A stretch of DNA of 64,000 nt from Phenylobacterium soli (GTDB lineage: Bacteria > Pseudomonadota > Alphaproteobacteria > Caulobacterales > Caulobacteraceae), in assembly GCF_003254475.1 (NCBI RefSeq), contig NZ_QFYQ01000001.1, forward strand, positions 3,100,001-3,164,000, written 5' to 3'. Of the stretch, positions 1-8,712 are shown piece by piece (position 1 is the stretch's first letter; each line of letters opens with the position of its first letter). The translations under genes were made by a program, and so were the position numbers. Under the pieces are notes generated by a model, which was not told where the DNA came from, made no database searches, and saw only the letters and a list, made by a program, of their open reading frames with translations.

Positions 1-224
1 AGATCGCCGAGGACCCCTGCCCCGACGCCGCGCGCCGCGCCCTTGATGGTGTGGGCGACGTCCCGCCAGCCGGTGGGCGCGCCCTCGAGCTGCGGCGCCC
101 AGATGGCGGCCTGTTGCAGGAACAGCTCGAGCACCTCGCGCACCACCCCCCGGTCGCCGGCGGCGAAGCGTTCGAGGTAGGCGAAATCCACTGTTTTGCC
201 TGAGGAATTCGAGGTCTCGCTCAA
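1..224 (-). CDS. Hpt domain protein, C-terminus cut off by window edge
   Basis: The visible reading frame encodes about 75 residues of a small histidine phosphotransfer protein. The diagnostic motif HTIKGAARGVGA is present, with the phosphorylatable His followed by Lys-Gly as in Hpt four-helix bundles. Such proteins shuttle phosphate between hybrid kinases and response regulators in the cytoplasm; this window holds three hybrid kinases that could feed it, but no partner can be assigned. The start is uncertain. A TTG at 224 gives MSETSNSSGKTVDFAYL, and GTG at 191 is the next candidate; neither has a strong ribosome binding site. It is transcribed away from the tRNA gene. The 3' part lies outside the window. 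Confidence 0.7.
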   Translation of the reverse strand, partial: MSETSNSSGKTVDFAYLERFAAGDRGVVREVLELFLQQAAIWAPQLEGAPTGWRDVAHTIKGAARGVGAGVLGD

Positions 225-240
225 AGCCTTCAAACCCGCC

Positions 241-268
241 TTGCCAACGCTGCGTTTTCGCGTATTTT
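241..268 (+). promoter_or_regulatory. Candidate sigma70-type promoter for tRNA-Lys
   Basis: TTGCCA at 241-246 and TATTTT at 263-268 are separated by 16 bp. A GC-rich stretch follows, of the kind seen as a discriminator in stringently controlled stable-RNA promoters. Transcription would begin near 275, about 45 nt before the tRNA. This is a match to a general consensus only. Confidence 0.35.
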
Positions 269-319
269 CCGCGCCCTCGCCGCCGGGCGAACCCGCAAGG
301 GGCGAACCGGAGCCGGGAC

Positions 320-395
<76 letters not shown>

Positions 396-461
396 TCTCC
401 TTCCTTCAGACGATCTTCCCCTAGCGGGCAGCCGCTGGACGCCGCCCGAGCGGGCCGGCGC

Positions 462-722
462 TCAGAAGGTCGCGCGGGCGAGCAGCCAGTGCAGTTGCGG
501 CCGGCGCGGCGAGCGGCGCCAGGCGGGCGAGTCGGTCGGCCAGGCCTGATCGATCACCACGATGGCGGCGCGGCCCATGGCGCGCTCGATCTCGGCCAGG
601 CGCTGGGCGTGGCCCGTCGCGCGCTTCTGGGAGCGGAACGGGCTCATCAGGCCGTTCTGCATCCGCACCGCCCAGCCGTAGGGCTCCTTCACCACGCGAT
701 AGGTGATCGTCGTCTCGGCCAT
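462..722 (-). CDS. Small hypothetical protein, 86 aa
   Basis: This is a short basic protein of 86 residues with an N-terminal beta-rich stretch (MAETTITYRVVKEPYGWAVR) and a helical middle. The pattern Tyr-x-Val...Gly-Trp-Ala-Val resembles small DUF2188-like proteins, but I do not recognise the family securely. A GGAGG ribosome binding site lies 8 nt before the ATG at 722, which supports the start. The gene is 85 bp downstream of the hybrid kinase gene on the same strand and may be cotranscribed with it. A 63-residue protein at 41564-41755 has a similar aromatic/Gly pattern. No catalytic residues are apparent, so the function is unknown. Confidence 0.6.
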   Translation of the reverse strand: MAETTITYRVVKEPYGWAVRMQNGLMSPFRSQKRATGHAQRLAEIERAMGRAAIVVIDQAWPTDSPAWRRSPRRPQLHWLLARATF

Positions 723-807
723 CGGGCCATCCTCCAGGTTCCGGAGCTCTAAGGTCCAGATTGGCCAGGAGGTTGCAGCCGAATGCGCGGCGGCGCCTTG
801 AGGGAGG

Positions 808-3087
808 TCAACGCCGCCGTGTGCGCCCGGCGCGGGTCGGGGTCCGTGCGGCCTCTTCGCGCACCATGGCCCCGGCCATCGCCCTGAGCAGGGCGCCCAC
901 CTCGATGGGCTTGGCCACCACTTCGTCCATGCCGGCGGCGCGGTAGGCTTCCACCTGGTGCGACATCACGTTGGCGGTCAGGGCGACGATCGGCGTGCGC
1001 CGGCGGCCGCTCTTGCCCTCGGCGGCGCGGATCGCCTCGGTGGCGCAGAGGCCGTCCATGACGGGCATCTGGACGTCCATCAGGATCAGGTCCCAGTCGG
1101 CGTCGCGCCAGGCCTGCAGCGCCTGGGCGCCGTCGGGCACCACGGTGGCGTCGACGCCGATCTGCTGCAGCAGGGTGGTGAGCACGAGCTGGTTCACCGG
1201 GTTGTCCTCGGCGGCGAGGATACGCAGCGCCGCGAGCCCGTCCTCGACCGGGGCCGGCTCGGCCTGCTGCGGGACCTCGGCCGGCGCGCCGCGGCGGGCC
1301 AGCGGCAGGTCGACGGTGAAGGTGGAGCCCGCCCCCGGCGTGCTCTTCAAAGCGATCTCGCCGCCCATCATCCGCGCCAGCTGCTGGGAGATGGCCAGGC
1401 CGAGCCCGGTGCCGCCGTAGCGACGCGTCGTCGAGGCGTCCGCCTGGACGAACTTGTCGAACAGGCCGCGGCGCTGGGCGGCCGAGATGCCGATGCCGGT
1501 GTCGGCGACCTGCAGGCGCAGGCCGCCCTCCGGGGCCTCGACGCGCACCGTCACCGAGCCTGACTCGGTGAACTTCACCGCGTTGGAGACGAGGTTGGTG
1601 ATGATCTGCCCGACCCGGGCGCTGTCGCCCACGAACAGGGCCCGCGCCTCGGGCGCGACCTCGAGCTCCAGCGCGACGCCCTTCTCCTGCGCCTGCGCGG
1701 CGAAGGCGTCCACCGCCCCGCGCGCCAGGGCGGCGATGTCGATCTCGCCCTCCTCCAGCTCCAGCTTGCCGGCCTCGATCTTCGACAGGTCGAGCACGCT
1801 GTTGAGGAGCATGAGCAGGCTCTCGCCGGAGCGGCGGATGACCTCGAGCCGATCGCGCTGGGTCTTGGAGAGGCGCTCGCGCGCCATGGCCTGGGTCATG
1901 CCGAGGACGCCGTTGAGCGGCGTTCGGATCTCATGGCTCATGGTCGCCAGGAATTCGCTCTTGGCCCGGCTGCCGGCCTCGGCGCGGTCGACGGCCTCGA
2001 TCAGGGCCAGCTCGGACCGCTTCAGCTCGGTGACGTCGTGCAGGGCGCAGAGCAGGCGCTGCGGGCGCCCGTCGGCGCCGGCCATCACCTCCCCGGCCGC
2101 CGAGGCCCAGACCTCCCGCCCGTCGGCGCGGTCGATCCGGCACAGCACATGCGGCGGCGGGCCGCCGTCGAAATAGGCCTGCCAGGCGGCTTCGGCCCGC
2201 TCCCGATCCTCGGGCGCGATGGGGCCGAAGGGATTGGCGGTGAAGCTCTCGAAGGTCGGCGGCTCGTCGAAGAAGTCGGACTCGGCGCCCTGGCTGACCA
2301 GGGTGCGGCGCTGGTAGTCCACCTCGAAGACATGGAGCTGGGCGAGCTGGGCGGCGATGCGGAAGCGGCGCTCGGCGGCCTCGGATCGCTCCAGGGCGGC
2401 CTGCATCTCGATCATCGCCGAGGCGGTGCGCGTATTGGCCTGGCTCCAGTCGCTGATCGCCTTGTGCGTGCCCATGGCGATGAGCATGAGCGTCGCGGCG
2501 AGCGACATCAGCGCCAGGAACACCGCCGCCCCGTGGACGGGGCCCAGGATCCAGAAGGCGATCAGGCCCATGGCGACCACGCCGGGCGCGACCATGGCGG
2601 CGAACATCGCCCGCGAGGTCCAGCCCAGCGACACCCCCAGCGTCGTCAGGAGCATGATGAGGATGGCGCTGAGCGCCAGGCCCGCCTCGCTGCGCGTGGC
2701 GACGGTGAAGGCCACGGGCGCGGAATAGCTGAGCACCGTGCGCAGGAACGTCAGGACGGAGAGCCGTCGCAGCCCGCGGTCGGAGTCCGCCTCGGCGGCG
2801 GTGCGGCCCATGCGGGTGTAGACGTGCTGAAGGGCGGCGTCGGCCAGGACCATTCCGGCCGTCCAGACCGCCGCCAGCTGCGGCGCGCCGGCGAGCGCCA
2901 GGCAAAGGCCGTGGAAGGCGTCGAAGGCGCAGCGGGCGGGTAGCGGGAAGGCGATGCTGGCGAGCGTCAGCTCGAACGGCGTGTGCTGCTCGGGGATCGC
3001 GGCCGACGCGCTTTCGACGCCCTCCGGCTCTCCCCCCAGCTCGTTCACCGACCCGCTCACCGACCCGCTCACAGGCGCGACGGCCAT
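808..3087 (-). CDS. Membrane hybrid sensor histidine kinase (PAS-HisKA-HATPase-REC)
   Basis: This 759-residue hybrid kinase has several hydrophobic segments between about residues 40 and 210, a PAS-like sensor region at about 235-355, and a HisKA domain with phospho-acceptor His385 in [13 protein letters not shown]. The ATPase domain has N-box LVSNAVKF, G1 DTGIGIS and G2 [10 protein letters not shown], and the C-terminal receiver carries acceptor Asp671 in [13 protein letters not shown]. It would autophosphorylate from ATP and pass phosphate to its own receiver, then probably to an Hpt protein. An Hpt gene lies just beyond the tRNA. The signal is not evident. A GGGAGGGG element precedes the ATG at 3087. 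The C-terminus ends in an arginine-rich tail of about 15 residues. Confidence 0.95.
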   Translation of the reverse strand: MAVAPVSGSVSGSVNELGGEPEGVESASAAIPEQHTPFELTLASIAFPLPARCAFDAFHGLCLALAGAPQLAAVWTAGMVLADAALQHVYTRMGRTAAEADSDRGLRRLSVLTFLRTVLSYSAPVAFTVATRSEAGLALSAILIMLLTTLGVSLGWTSRAMFAAMVAPGVVAMGLIAFWILGPVHGAAVFLALMSLAATLMLIAMGTHKAISDWSQANTRTASAMIEMQAALERSEAAERRFRIAAQLAQLHVFEVDYQRRTLVSQGAESDFFDEPPTFESFTANPFGPIAPEDRERAEAAWQAYFDGGPPPHVLCRIDRADGREVWASAAGEVMAGADGRPQRLLCALHDVTELKRSELALIEAVDRAEAGSRAKSEFLATMSHEIRTPLNGVLGMTQAMARERLSKTQRDRLEVIRRSGESLLMLLNSVLDLSKIEAGKLELEEGEIDIAALARGAVDAFAAQAQEKGVALELEVAPEARALFVGDSARVGQIITNLVSNAVKFTESGSVTVRVEAPEGGLRLQVADTGIGISAAQRRGLFDKFVQADASTTRRYGGTGLGLAISQQLARMMGGEIALKSTPGAGSTFTVDLPLARRGAPAEVPQQAEPAPVEDGLAALRILAAEDNPVNQLVLTTLLQQIGVDATVVPDGAQALQAWRDADWDLILMDVQMPVMDGLCATEAIRAAEGKSGRRRTPIVALTANVMSHQVEAYRAAGMDEVVAKPIEVGALLRAMAGAMVREEAARTPTRAGRTRRR

Positions 3088-3188
3088 GACTAAACCCCTC
3101 CCCCGAAAGGCTTTTCTCGTCCGTTACCCTCTGATTTCGCGCGTGGGTGGTTAAGGAGCGCCGAACAGGGGTGCGACATTTTGGCCGT

Positions 3189-4466
3189 TCAGCCGAGCCG
3201 CAGGCTCACGTGGGTGGCCCCGAGGACCCCCAGTTCGCCGGCGCGCCGTTCCGAGCTGACCCCGTAGACCATCACCGAGGGCGCGACCCGCTTGGACGAC
3301 CGGATGGTCTGGGTGGCCCAGAGCGCGAACTCGGTGTCTGAGAGGCCCTGCGGGCACTCGATCGACAGGGCGCGCAGGCCGGCGCCGGCGAGGCGGGCGA
3401 GCAGCGGCCCGGCGCCGGTGTTGAGCCGCCCGACGACCAGCAGTGCGAACGGCTTGACCATGGCCACGACGGACGACAGCGCGCCGGCCGGCGCGCCCTC
3501 GATGTCGAGGATCTCGCAGATGGCGCCGCAGGAGACGAGCCCGCCGGCCTCGCGCAGAGGCTGGATCAGCTCGGCCCGGCCGCGGGCGCTCGAAAGACTC
3601 GCATAGGACAGCGGCACGATCAGGCTGAGCTGCTGCTGGCCGGAGCTGTCCGCCCGCACGCGGTCGATCCCCCGGGCGACGGTGGCCAGGTCGATGCGCA
3701 GGAGTTCGGCGGCGGAGAGGTCGGCGAGCGCGGCGGGGCCGAGCGCCTCGCCGGTGCGCGTGACGATGACCCGCCGGTTCATGCGGAAGCCGATGCGAGT
3801 GAAGCCCTTCAGCTCGTAGACCGGCTCCAGGGTCGCGCTGACCCGCAGTTGCCGGCCATCGGCCGAGACGAAGGGCGACCACTGGTCGATCCGCGGGCGG
3901 GGCGCGGGCGCGGCTTCCGCCGCGGCGGGGGCGGCCGGCGCCGGCGCGGCGGCGACCTCGTCGGCCATCCGGGTGACGGCGGCCAGGTCCACCTGCTTGG
4001 CGTCCAGGGCGCCCGGCGCGATCCGCGTGACCTGCAGGATCCCCTTGGGGGCCAGGTGGGAGTCGCCCAGGAAGTGTTCGAGGATCTCGCGCAGGTAGCG
4101 CAGGCAGGCGGCCTGCCCGGCGAGGCGCCCAAGATCCGGCTGGACGATGAGGAAATCGGTCTCGGAGACGCGCAGGAAGAGGCCGCGAGGGCCAAGGCCG
4201 CGTTCGAGAATGCGCTGGGTGAAGCCGTAGACCTGCTCCTGGCGCAGCGCCCAGCGCGCGCCGAAGCGCTGCTCGACGGCCTCGACGGAGATCAGGTTGA
4301 CCTTGCCGGCAGCGAGCAGGGTCCGGTCGCTGAAGCGCTCCAGCGAGGCCTCCAGCCCCGCGGCGACGACGCGCGGCACCGCGCCCGCCGTTTCCGGCTG
4401 CGCAGCCCCCTCCCCTGGACGTGTGAGCGTTGCGCCCGTCGGCTGCACGCATCCACCTCGCGCCAT
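3189..4466 (-). CDS. Conserved hypothetical protein, about 425 aa
   Basis: I do not recognise this protein securely. It is about 425 residues, soluble in appearance, with no signal peptide or membrane segment. An Ala/Pro-rich linker at about residues 170-195 separates two domains. The N-terminal half has an alternating strand-helix pattern with a heterodyad of regulatory look (LFLRVSETDFLIVQPDLGR), reminiscent of degenerate GGDEF-type folds. The C-terminal half (KPFALLVVGRL ... LRALSIECPQGL) might be a degenerate EAL-like barrel. Both comparisons are weak, and no GGDEF or EAL active-site motif is present. GTG at 4469 and ATG at 4466 are adjacent; I prefer the ATG. Its base composition fits coding sequence on this strand. 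Confidence 0.75.
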   Translation of the reverse strand: MARGGCVQPTGATLTRPGEGAAQPETAGAVPRVVAAGLEASLERFSDRTLLAAGKVNLISVEAVEQRFGARWALRQEQVYGFTQRILERGLGPRGLFLRVSETDFLIVQPDLGRLAGQAACLRYLREILEHFLGDSHLAPKGILQVTRIAPGALDAKQVDLAAVTRMADEVAAAPAPAAPAAAEAAPAPRPRIDQWSPFVSADGRQLRVSATLEPVYELKGFTRIGFRMNRRVIVTRTGEALGPAALADLSAAELLRIDLATVARGIDRVRADSSGQQQLSLIVPLSYASLSSARGRAELIQPLREAGGLVSCGAICEILDIEGAPAGALSSVVAMVKPFALLVVGRLNTGAGPLLARLAGAGLRALSIECPQGLSDTEFALWATQTIRSSKRVAPSVMVYGVSSERRAGELGVLGATHVSLRLG

Positions 4467-4534
4467 CACCCGCCCTGCGCGGGAGAAAGCACCTTAGGTC
4501 CAAAGGGTTAATCGGCCTTCCTACGCCGAAACCA

Positions 4535-4552
4535 CCTCCGGTTTACCGGAGG
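4535..4552. repeat. Perfect 7-bp inverted repeat upstream of the 425-aa gene
   Basis: CCTCCGG (4535-4541), loop TTTA, CCGGAGG (4546-4552). It lies about 70 bp upstream of the minus-strand gene starting at 4466 and beyond the SWIB terminator, so it may be an operator or a leader hairpin of that gene rather than a terminator. Confidence 0.4.
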
Positions 4553-4582
4553 GGCCGCTGCAGGGAGCCCCAGATACGAAGA

Positions 4583-4610
4583 AACCTCGCGCGGCGCGGC
4601 CGGCGAGGTT
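4583..4610 (-). terminator. Rho-independent terminator of the SWIB gene
   Basis: On the minus strand, AACCTCGC and GCGAGGTT form an 8-bp stem around a GC-rich 12-nt loop, followed by a T-rich run (TTTCTTCGT). It begins about 50 bp after the SWIB stop codon and is correctly oriented for it. Confidence 0.65.
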
Positions 4611-4661
4611 CTCCGTTCACACAGACTGTCGCGGCCGCAGCCAAGGCGGCCGGCAAGCGTA

Positions 4662-4922
4662 CTACTTCAGGTGAGCCGCCAGGTGCTTGTTCATCTCGAA
4701 CATGCTGACCTTGTCCTTGCCGCCGAAGACGGGCTTCAGCTTGGCGTCCGCGATGATCTCGCGCTTGTTGGACGGGTTCTGCAGGTTGTTCTTCTTGATG
4801 TAGTCCCAGATCTTGGAAACGCACTCGCCACGGGACAGCTGTCCCGAGCCCACGACGGCGGCCAGTTCGGACGACGGCGTCATCGGCTTTTGCAGGGCGT
4901 TGTTCTTCTTGGTGTCGGCCAT
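4662..4922 (-). CDS. SWIB/MDM2-domain protein
   Basis: This 86-residue protein is almost entirely one SWIB fold. The Lys-rich N-terminus (MADTKKNNALQKPMTPSSEL) is followed by the conserved run around VSKIWDYIKKNNLQNPSNK, the strand IIADAKLKPVFG and the C-terminal MFEMNKHLAAHL. SWIB domains are best known from eukaryotic chromatin remodelling proteins, and stand-alone bacterial versions occur in chlamydiae and alphaproteobacteria. Their bacterial role is unproven, though DNA or nucleoid association is usually suspected. The ATG at 4922 is chosen over an upstream in-frame start at 4958 because the family begins near MADTKK and the upstream residues look non-coding. It is followed by its own terminator, which suggests a monocistronic gene. 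Confidence 0.9.
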   Translation of the reverse strand: MADTKKNNALQKPMTPSSELAAVVGSGQLSRGECVSKIWDYIKKNNLQNPSNKREIIADAKLKPVFGGKDKVSMFEMNKHLAAHLK

Positions 4923-5068
4923 TGGGCTCCCCCAGCTAGAATTCGGGCGCCCCGCCACGCAGGTGCGTGACTGAGTCGCTTGCAGGTATCCTAGGAGTGC
5001 TAGGCGGCGCGCGCCACTTTAGAAGCTCGCTTTGGGGAAACTCGCGCAAAAATGGCGCCGGGCCGCGT

Positions 5069-5524
5069 TTACGCCGGGCGATAGGAGTCCCGCTCCTCGG
5101 GACGGCGGGCGTTGGGCGAGCGGGACACCATGTCGTCGCCGCCGGCCCGCTCGACGCTGTCGTAGAGCGCGGCGGTGGAGGCTTCGGTGGTGGCGTCCAG
5201 GCGCTTGTCGCGGGTGGCCCAGCGCATCGCGCCCCAGGCCATGCCGGCCGCCAGCACGACGACGCCGACCACCTCCATCAGCAGCCAGCCCACGCCGCCG
5301 GCGTCGACATCGCCCACCGGCCCCTGGCCGGCGGGGTGGGAGATCGCGCCGAGGATGCCGAAGAAGCTGCTCATGGTGAGCGCCCAGAAGCCGAAGGCCG
5401 CGGCCCAGGCGATCCACAGGAAGATCCGGCCGCCCACGTCGTAGCCGCCGCGGGGCTGGGTCCGTCCGACCGCCTCGTAGGTCATGACGTCGGGGTTTGC
5501 GTCGGAATAGGTGTGCGTCGCCAT
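5069..5524 (-). CDS. Hypothetical two-TM membrane protein
   Basis: This 151-residue protein has two strongly hydrophobic segments, about residues 32-60 (GRIFLWIAWAAAFGFWALTM) and 78-100 (WLLMEVVGVVVLAAGMAWGA). The soluble N-terminus is Tyr/Asp-rich and the C-terminal cytoplasmic-type tail is charged and ends in SYRPA. I do not recognise a family. A GAGGCGAG element precedes the ATG at 5524. The flanking genes are also small and of unknown function, so context gives no clue to its role. Confidence 0.7.
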   Translation of the reverse strand: MATHTYSDANPDVMTYEAVGRTQPRGGYDVGGRIFLWIAWAAAFGFWALTMSSFFGILGAISHPAGQGPVGDVDAGGVGWLLMEVVGVVVLAAGMAWGAMRWATRDKRLDATTEASTAALYDSVERAGGDDMVSRSPNARRPEERDSYRPA

Positions 5525-5624
5525 GGGCTCGCCTCGGTCTGCTACTGGCCGGTTTCCCGGCGTCGCGGACCTAACCCGAAGCCCAGCGGCGACGTTCCCA
5601 GCTCTCGCGCGAGGCTCCGCCCTC

Positions 5625-5837
5625 TCAGGCCCCGCCGACGATCCCGCGGCGCGACATGTGGGCGTAGAGCCGCCCGATGAGGCGGCTCGCGGTGCGCTCG
5701 AACATCCACGGGCAGACGGCGTGGGCCAGGCAGGCCAGGCCGGCCCCGATCAGGGCCGCGCCGTAGCCGGCCGCCACGCCGGCGTGCTCGAGATAGGTCT
5801 CGCCCACCGAGTTCGGGTGCCGGGTGAACGCCTGCAT
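5625..5837 (-). CDS. DUF6356-family small membrane protein
   Basis: This 70-residue protein begins MQAFTRHPNSVGETYLEH, a pattern I associate with the DUF6356 family common in alphaproteobacteria. A single hydrophobic stretch (about residues 20-45) follows, ending in AHAVCPWMFE, then an Arg-rich tail. The function is unknown. An upstream in-frame ATG at 5855 exists, but an AAAGGGG ribosome binding site sits 5-6 nt before the ATG at 5837, so the shorter form is preferred. It is transcribed divergently from the Lrp-family regulator, and both could share the control region at 5838-5956. Confidence 0.8.
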   Translation of the reverse strand: MQAFTRHPNSVGETYLEHAGVAAGYGAALIGAGLACLAHAVCPWMFERTASRLIGRLYAHMSRRGIVGGA

Positions 5838-5923
5838 GGAAGCCCCTTTCGCCATCGAGCGACGACCCTCGCCCCGTTCGACGAGGAGATCATTGTCGAT
5901 TTCGGCTACCTGTCAGGCTAATT

Positions 5924-5940
5924 GGAGAACCTGCTTCTCC
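5924..5940. promoter_or_regulatory. Dyad GGAGAA-N5-TTCTCC before the Lrp-family gene
   Basis: This perfect 6-bp inverted repeat ends 16 bp upstream of the GTG start at 5957, in the divergent control region with the DUF6356-like gene. Lrp/AsnC proteins commonly bind short dyads and repress their own genes, so this is a plausible autoregulatory operator. No experimental consensus was matched. Confidence 0.4.
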
Positions 5941-5956
5941 ATCTCTGGCGGATAGC

Positions 5957-6418
5957 GTGAAGAATCTTCTCGATCCGATCGACCGGCGCATCCTGCGGGA
6001 GCTGCAGGCCGACGCCACCCTGCCGCTCGCCGAGCTCGCCGAGCGCGCGGGCCTGTCGCAGACCCCCTGCTGGAAGCGGGTGAAGCGGCTGACCGAGGAG
6101 GGCTATGTGCGCGGGCGCGTGGCCCTGCTCGACCGCGACCGGCTGGACCTCGGGCTGGTGGTGTTCGTCTCGATCCGCACCAGTCGCCACGACCAGGCCT
6201 GGCTGGACGCCTTCGCCAAGGGCGCGGCGGGCCTTCCGGAGGTGATCGAGTTCTACCGCCTGTCGGGCGACACCGACTACCTGCTCAAGGTCGTGGTCAA
6301 GGACATCGCCGCCTACGACGCCTTCTACAAGCGCCTGATCGCGACGGCCCCGCTGGCCGACGTCAGCTCCGCCTTCGCCATGGAAGAGATCAAGGCCACC
6401 ACGGCCCTGCCCATTTGA
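5957..6418 (+). CDS. Lrp/AsnC family transcriptional regulator
   Basis: This 153-residue protein has full family length. The N-terminal winged helix-turn-helix (LDPIDRRILRELQADATLPL ... AGLSQTPCWKRVKRL) is followed by a C-terminal RAM (amino-acid binding) domain containing GDTDYLLKVVVKDI. Family members form octamers or discs, sense amino acids and control amino-acid metabolism or transport. The start is a GTG at 5957, giving MKNLLDPIDRR, the normal N-terminus. The neighbouring acyl-CoA synthetase starts 86 bp downstream on the same strand and could be a target or cotranscribed, but no regulatory link is shown. Confidence 0.95.
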   Translation: MKNLLDPIDRRILRELQADATLPLAELAERAGLSQTPCWKRVKRLTEEGYVRGRVALLDRDRLDLGLVVFVSIRTSRHDQAWLDAFAKGAAGLPEVIEFYRLSGDTDYLLKVVVKDIAAYDAFYKRLIATAPLADVSSAFAMEEIKATTALPI

Positions 6419-6504
6419 TCGCGACCAGACCTGTTGGGCGTTGACTTCCGTAGCTGCCCCATTCCCTGATTGTCCGAAAGAGCAAGAAGTTAGGGAGAGT
6501 GGCG

Positions 6505-8139
6505 ATGACGGCTTGGACCTTCGCCGACGTGTGGGAATCCATCGCCGCGGCGCAGCCGGACAGGCCCGCCCTGATCCAGGGTGAGCGGGAAGTGACCTGG
6601 AGTCAGTTCGACGCGCGCGCCGACGCCCTGGCGGCGCACCTGATCGCCACCGGCCTCGGCCACCAGGCCAAGATCGCCGCCTACCTGTTCAACGGTCCGG
6701 AATATCTCGAGACCTATTTCGCGGCCTTCAAGGCGGGCTACGCGCCGGTCAACACCAACTACCGCTATGGCGCGGAGGAGGTTCTCTACCTCTTCGACAA
6801 CGCCGACGCCGAGGCGGTGGTCTTCCACGCCGGCTTCACCGAGATCCTCGAGCAGATCCGCGATCGCCTGCCGAAGGTGAAGGCCTGGGTCGCCCTCGCC
6901 GAGCCGGGCCACCCGGTCCCGGCCTGGGCCGCCGACTACGACGCGATCGTCGCCAAAATCCCCGAGACGCGGCCGGTGAAGGCGCCGTGGGGCCGCTCGC
7001 CCGACGACCTCCTGCTGCTCTACACCGGCGGCACCACGGGCATGCCTAAGGGCGTGATGTGGCGCCAGGACGACCTCTTCAACGTGGTCGGGGCCGGCGG
7101 CAACGCGGCCATGGGCATCGAGGGTATCACCGCCGTCGAACAGGCGGGCGAGCGCGTGAAGGTCCCCGGCCACTATCAGCCGACCACTATCGTCGCCGCG
7201 CCGCTGATGCACGGCACCGGCCAGTTCTCGGCCTTCATCACCCTCAATCTCGGCGGCACGGTCGCCACCCTGCCCTCGCGCAAGTTCAACGCCATCGAGC
7301 TGTGGAACGAGGTGGAGCGGCTGAAGGCCGAGGGCATCGTCCTCGTCGGCCTGGCCTTCTCGACGCCGATGCTGGAGGCGCTGGAGGCCAATCCGGGCCG
7401 CTGGGACCTCTCCTCGGTGCGCTCGATGAGCTCGTCGGGCTCGATGTGGAGCCAGGAAAACAAGCGCGGCCTGCTCTCCTTCTGCCCCAACGCCATGATC
7501 TTCGACAGCTTCGGCTCGTCCGAGGCGGTGGGCATGGGCGCCTCGGCCTCCGCGCCCGGCGCCGAGGTGCAGACCGCCGCCTTCGCCCTCGGCCCCAACT
7601 GCGGCGTCTTCACCGAGGACGGCCGGCGGGTCGAGCCCGGTTCCGGCGAACGCGGCCTGGTGGCCGTCTCCGGCTTCCTGCCGATGGGCTACTACAAGGA
7701 CGAGGAGAAGTCGGCCAAGACCTTCAAGATCATCGAGGGCATCCGCTGGAGCGTGCCGGGCGACTGGGCCGAGGTGAACACCGATGGCACCCTGAAGCTG
7801 CTGGGCCGCGGCTCGGTCTGCATCAACACCGGCGGCGAGAAGGTCTTCCCCGAAGAGGTCGAAGAGGCCCTCAAGACCCACCCGCAGATCCGCGACGCGG
7901 TGGTGGTCGGCGTGCCCGACGCCCGGTTCGGCGAGCGCATCTGCGCCGTGGTCGAGCCGATCGGCGGCGCCGAGCCGACGCTCAACGAGCTCTCCGAGCA
8001 CGTGCGCGAGCACCTGGCCGGCTACAAGGCGCCCCGCGAGCTGGTGGTGGTGGAGAGCATCGGCCGGGCCCCCAACGGCAAGGTCGACTACAAGGCGGTC
8101 AAGGACCGCGCCCTCAAGGCGCTGAACGAGCCGGCCTGA
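6505..8139 (+). CDS. AMP-dependent acyl-CoA synthetase (FadD-like)
   Basis: This 544-residue member of the acyl-adenylate-forming superfamily activates a fatty or other carboxylic acid to its acyl-CoA with ATP and CoA. The phosphate-binding loop YTGGTTGMPKGV, the adenylate site region DSFGSSEAVGMG, the hinge GRGSVCINTGGEKVFPEEVE and the C-terminal catalytic Lys in PNGKVDYK are all present. The substrate cannot be read from sequence; the overall form fits medium/long-chain or steroid-side-chain types. AGGGAGAG lies 5 nt before the ATG at 6505, favouring it over the GTG two codons upstream. The gene is followed convergently by the XRE regulator. Confidence 0.93.
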   Translation: MTAWTFADVWESIAAAQPDRPALIQGEREVTWSQFDARADALAAHLIATGLGHQAKIAAYLFNGPEYLETYFAAFKAGYAPVNTNYRYGAEEVLYLFDNADAEAVVFHAGFTEILEQIRDRLPKVKAWVALAEPGHPVPAWAADYDAIVAKIPETRPVKAPWGRSPDDLLLLYTGGTTGMPKGVMWRQDDLFNVVGAGGNAAMGIEGITAVEQAGERVKVPGHYQPTTIVAAPLMHGTGQFSAFITLNLGGTVATLPSRKFNAIELWNEVERLKAEGIVLVGLAFSTPMLEALEANPGRWDLSSVRSMSSSGSMWSQENKRGLLSFCPNAMIFDSFGSSEAVGMGASASAPGAEVQTAAFALGPNCGVFTEDGRRVEPGSGERGLVAVSGFLPMGYYKDEEKSAKTFKIIEGIRWSVPGDWAEVNTDGTLKLLGRGSVCINTGGEKVFPEEVEEALKTHPQIRDAVVVGVPDARFGERICAVVEPIGGAEPTLNELSEHVREHLAGYKAPRELVVVESIGRAPNGKVDYKAVKDRALKALNEPA

Positions 8140-8155
8140 TCGCGGGCTCCGCCGC

Positions 8156-8590
8156 CTATTCCGCCTCGGGTTCGGCGGCGGCGCGGCCGAGCGTGCGGAC
8201 GAACTCGACGAGGGCCGCGCGCGGCGCGCCGCGGGGCAGCTTGGCATAGGCCCGCAGCAGCTCCAGGGCGCCCGGCTGGGCCAGCAGGGCCGCGACGTCG
8301 TCAATGGCCGAGGCGCGGCCGCCCGCCTCGCCGAACAGCTCCGACACCGGCGCCTCGAGGGCGCCGGCGATGCGCGCCAGCATCGAGGCGCTGACCCGGT
8401 TGGCGCCGCGCTCGTACTTCTGGATCTGCTGGAAGGTGACGCCCGCCGTCTCGGCGAGCGCCTGCTGGGAGAGGCCGCGCATCTTGCGCAGCAGCCGGAT
8501 GCGCGCGCCCACCGCCACGTCCACCGGATCGGCCGCGGCCTCGATGCGGCGTGCGGCCGCCATCGCCTCCTGCATCGTCGTGCGCACCAT
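8156..8590 (-). CDS. XRE-family helix-turn-helix regulator
   Basis: This 144-residue protein has a classical Cro/CI-type HTH at about residues 30-85 ([20 protein letters not shown] ... [19 protein letters not shown]). A C-terminal helical region with a receptor-like hydrophobic pattern follows ([20 protein letters not shown]). Single-domain regulators of this layout are common in Caulobacter and rhizobia, where some control cell-cycle or envelope genes; no target is evident here. I chose the ATG at 8590, with a purine-rich CGGGAGA upstream. An ATG at 8626 would add 12 residues but lacks a ribosome binding site. It lies between the acyl-CoA synthetase and the mutase fusion, with a terminator on its upstream side. 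Confidence 0.9.
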   Translation of the reverse strand: MVRTTMQEAMAAARRIEAAADPVDVAVGARIRLLRKMRGLSQQALAETAGVTFQQIQKYERGANRVSASMLARIAGALEAPVSELFGEAGGRASAIDDVAALLAQPGALELLRAYAKLPRGAPRAALVEFVRTLGRAAAEPEAE

Positions 8591-8643
8591 CTCGGTTGTC
8601 TCCCGCGGGGCGGCAACCTTGAGCATTAAGTCTGCGAATGCAA

Positions 8644-8683
8644 GGGCGAGGGGTGCGCCGAGGCCGGCACGCCCTGCTCGCCC
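8644..8683 (-). terminator. Long hairpin after the glycosyltransferase-mutase gene
   Basis: GGGCGAG (8644-8650) pairs with CTCGCCC (8677-8683). Inside them GGGTGCGCC pairs with GGCACGCCC with one mismatch and one G-U pair. It lies 30 bp past the stop of the fusion gene and before the XRE gene. The downstream T-run is weak, so it may end transcription inefficiently. Confidence 0.5.
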
Positions 8684-8712
8684 CCTTGTTGTTCGTGGCC
8701 GCGCCCCCGCCG

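Noticed and set aside
3151..4503. Alternative minus-strand frame of 450 codons over the 425-aa gene
   Set aside because: It is Arg/Pro/Gly-rich without any fold-like pattern; the overlapping frame starting at 4466 has normal protein character.
6490..8616. Long minus-strand frame opposite the acyl-CoA synthetase
   Set aside because: It joins the out-of-frame shadow of the XRE gene to the complement of the synthetase; no domain and improbable composition.
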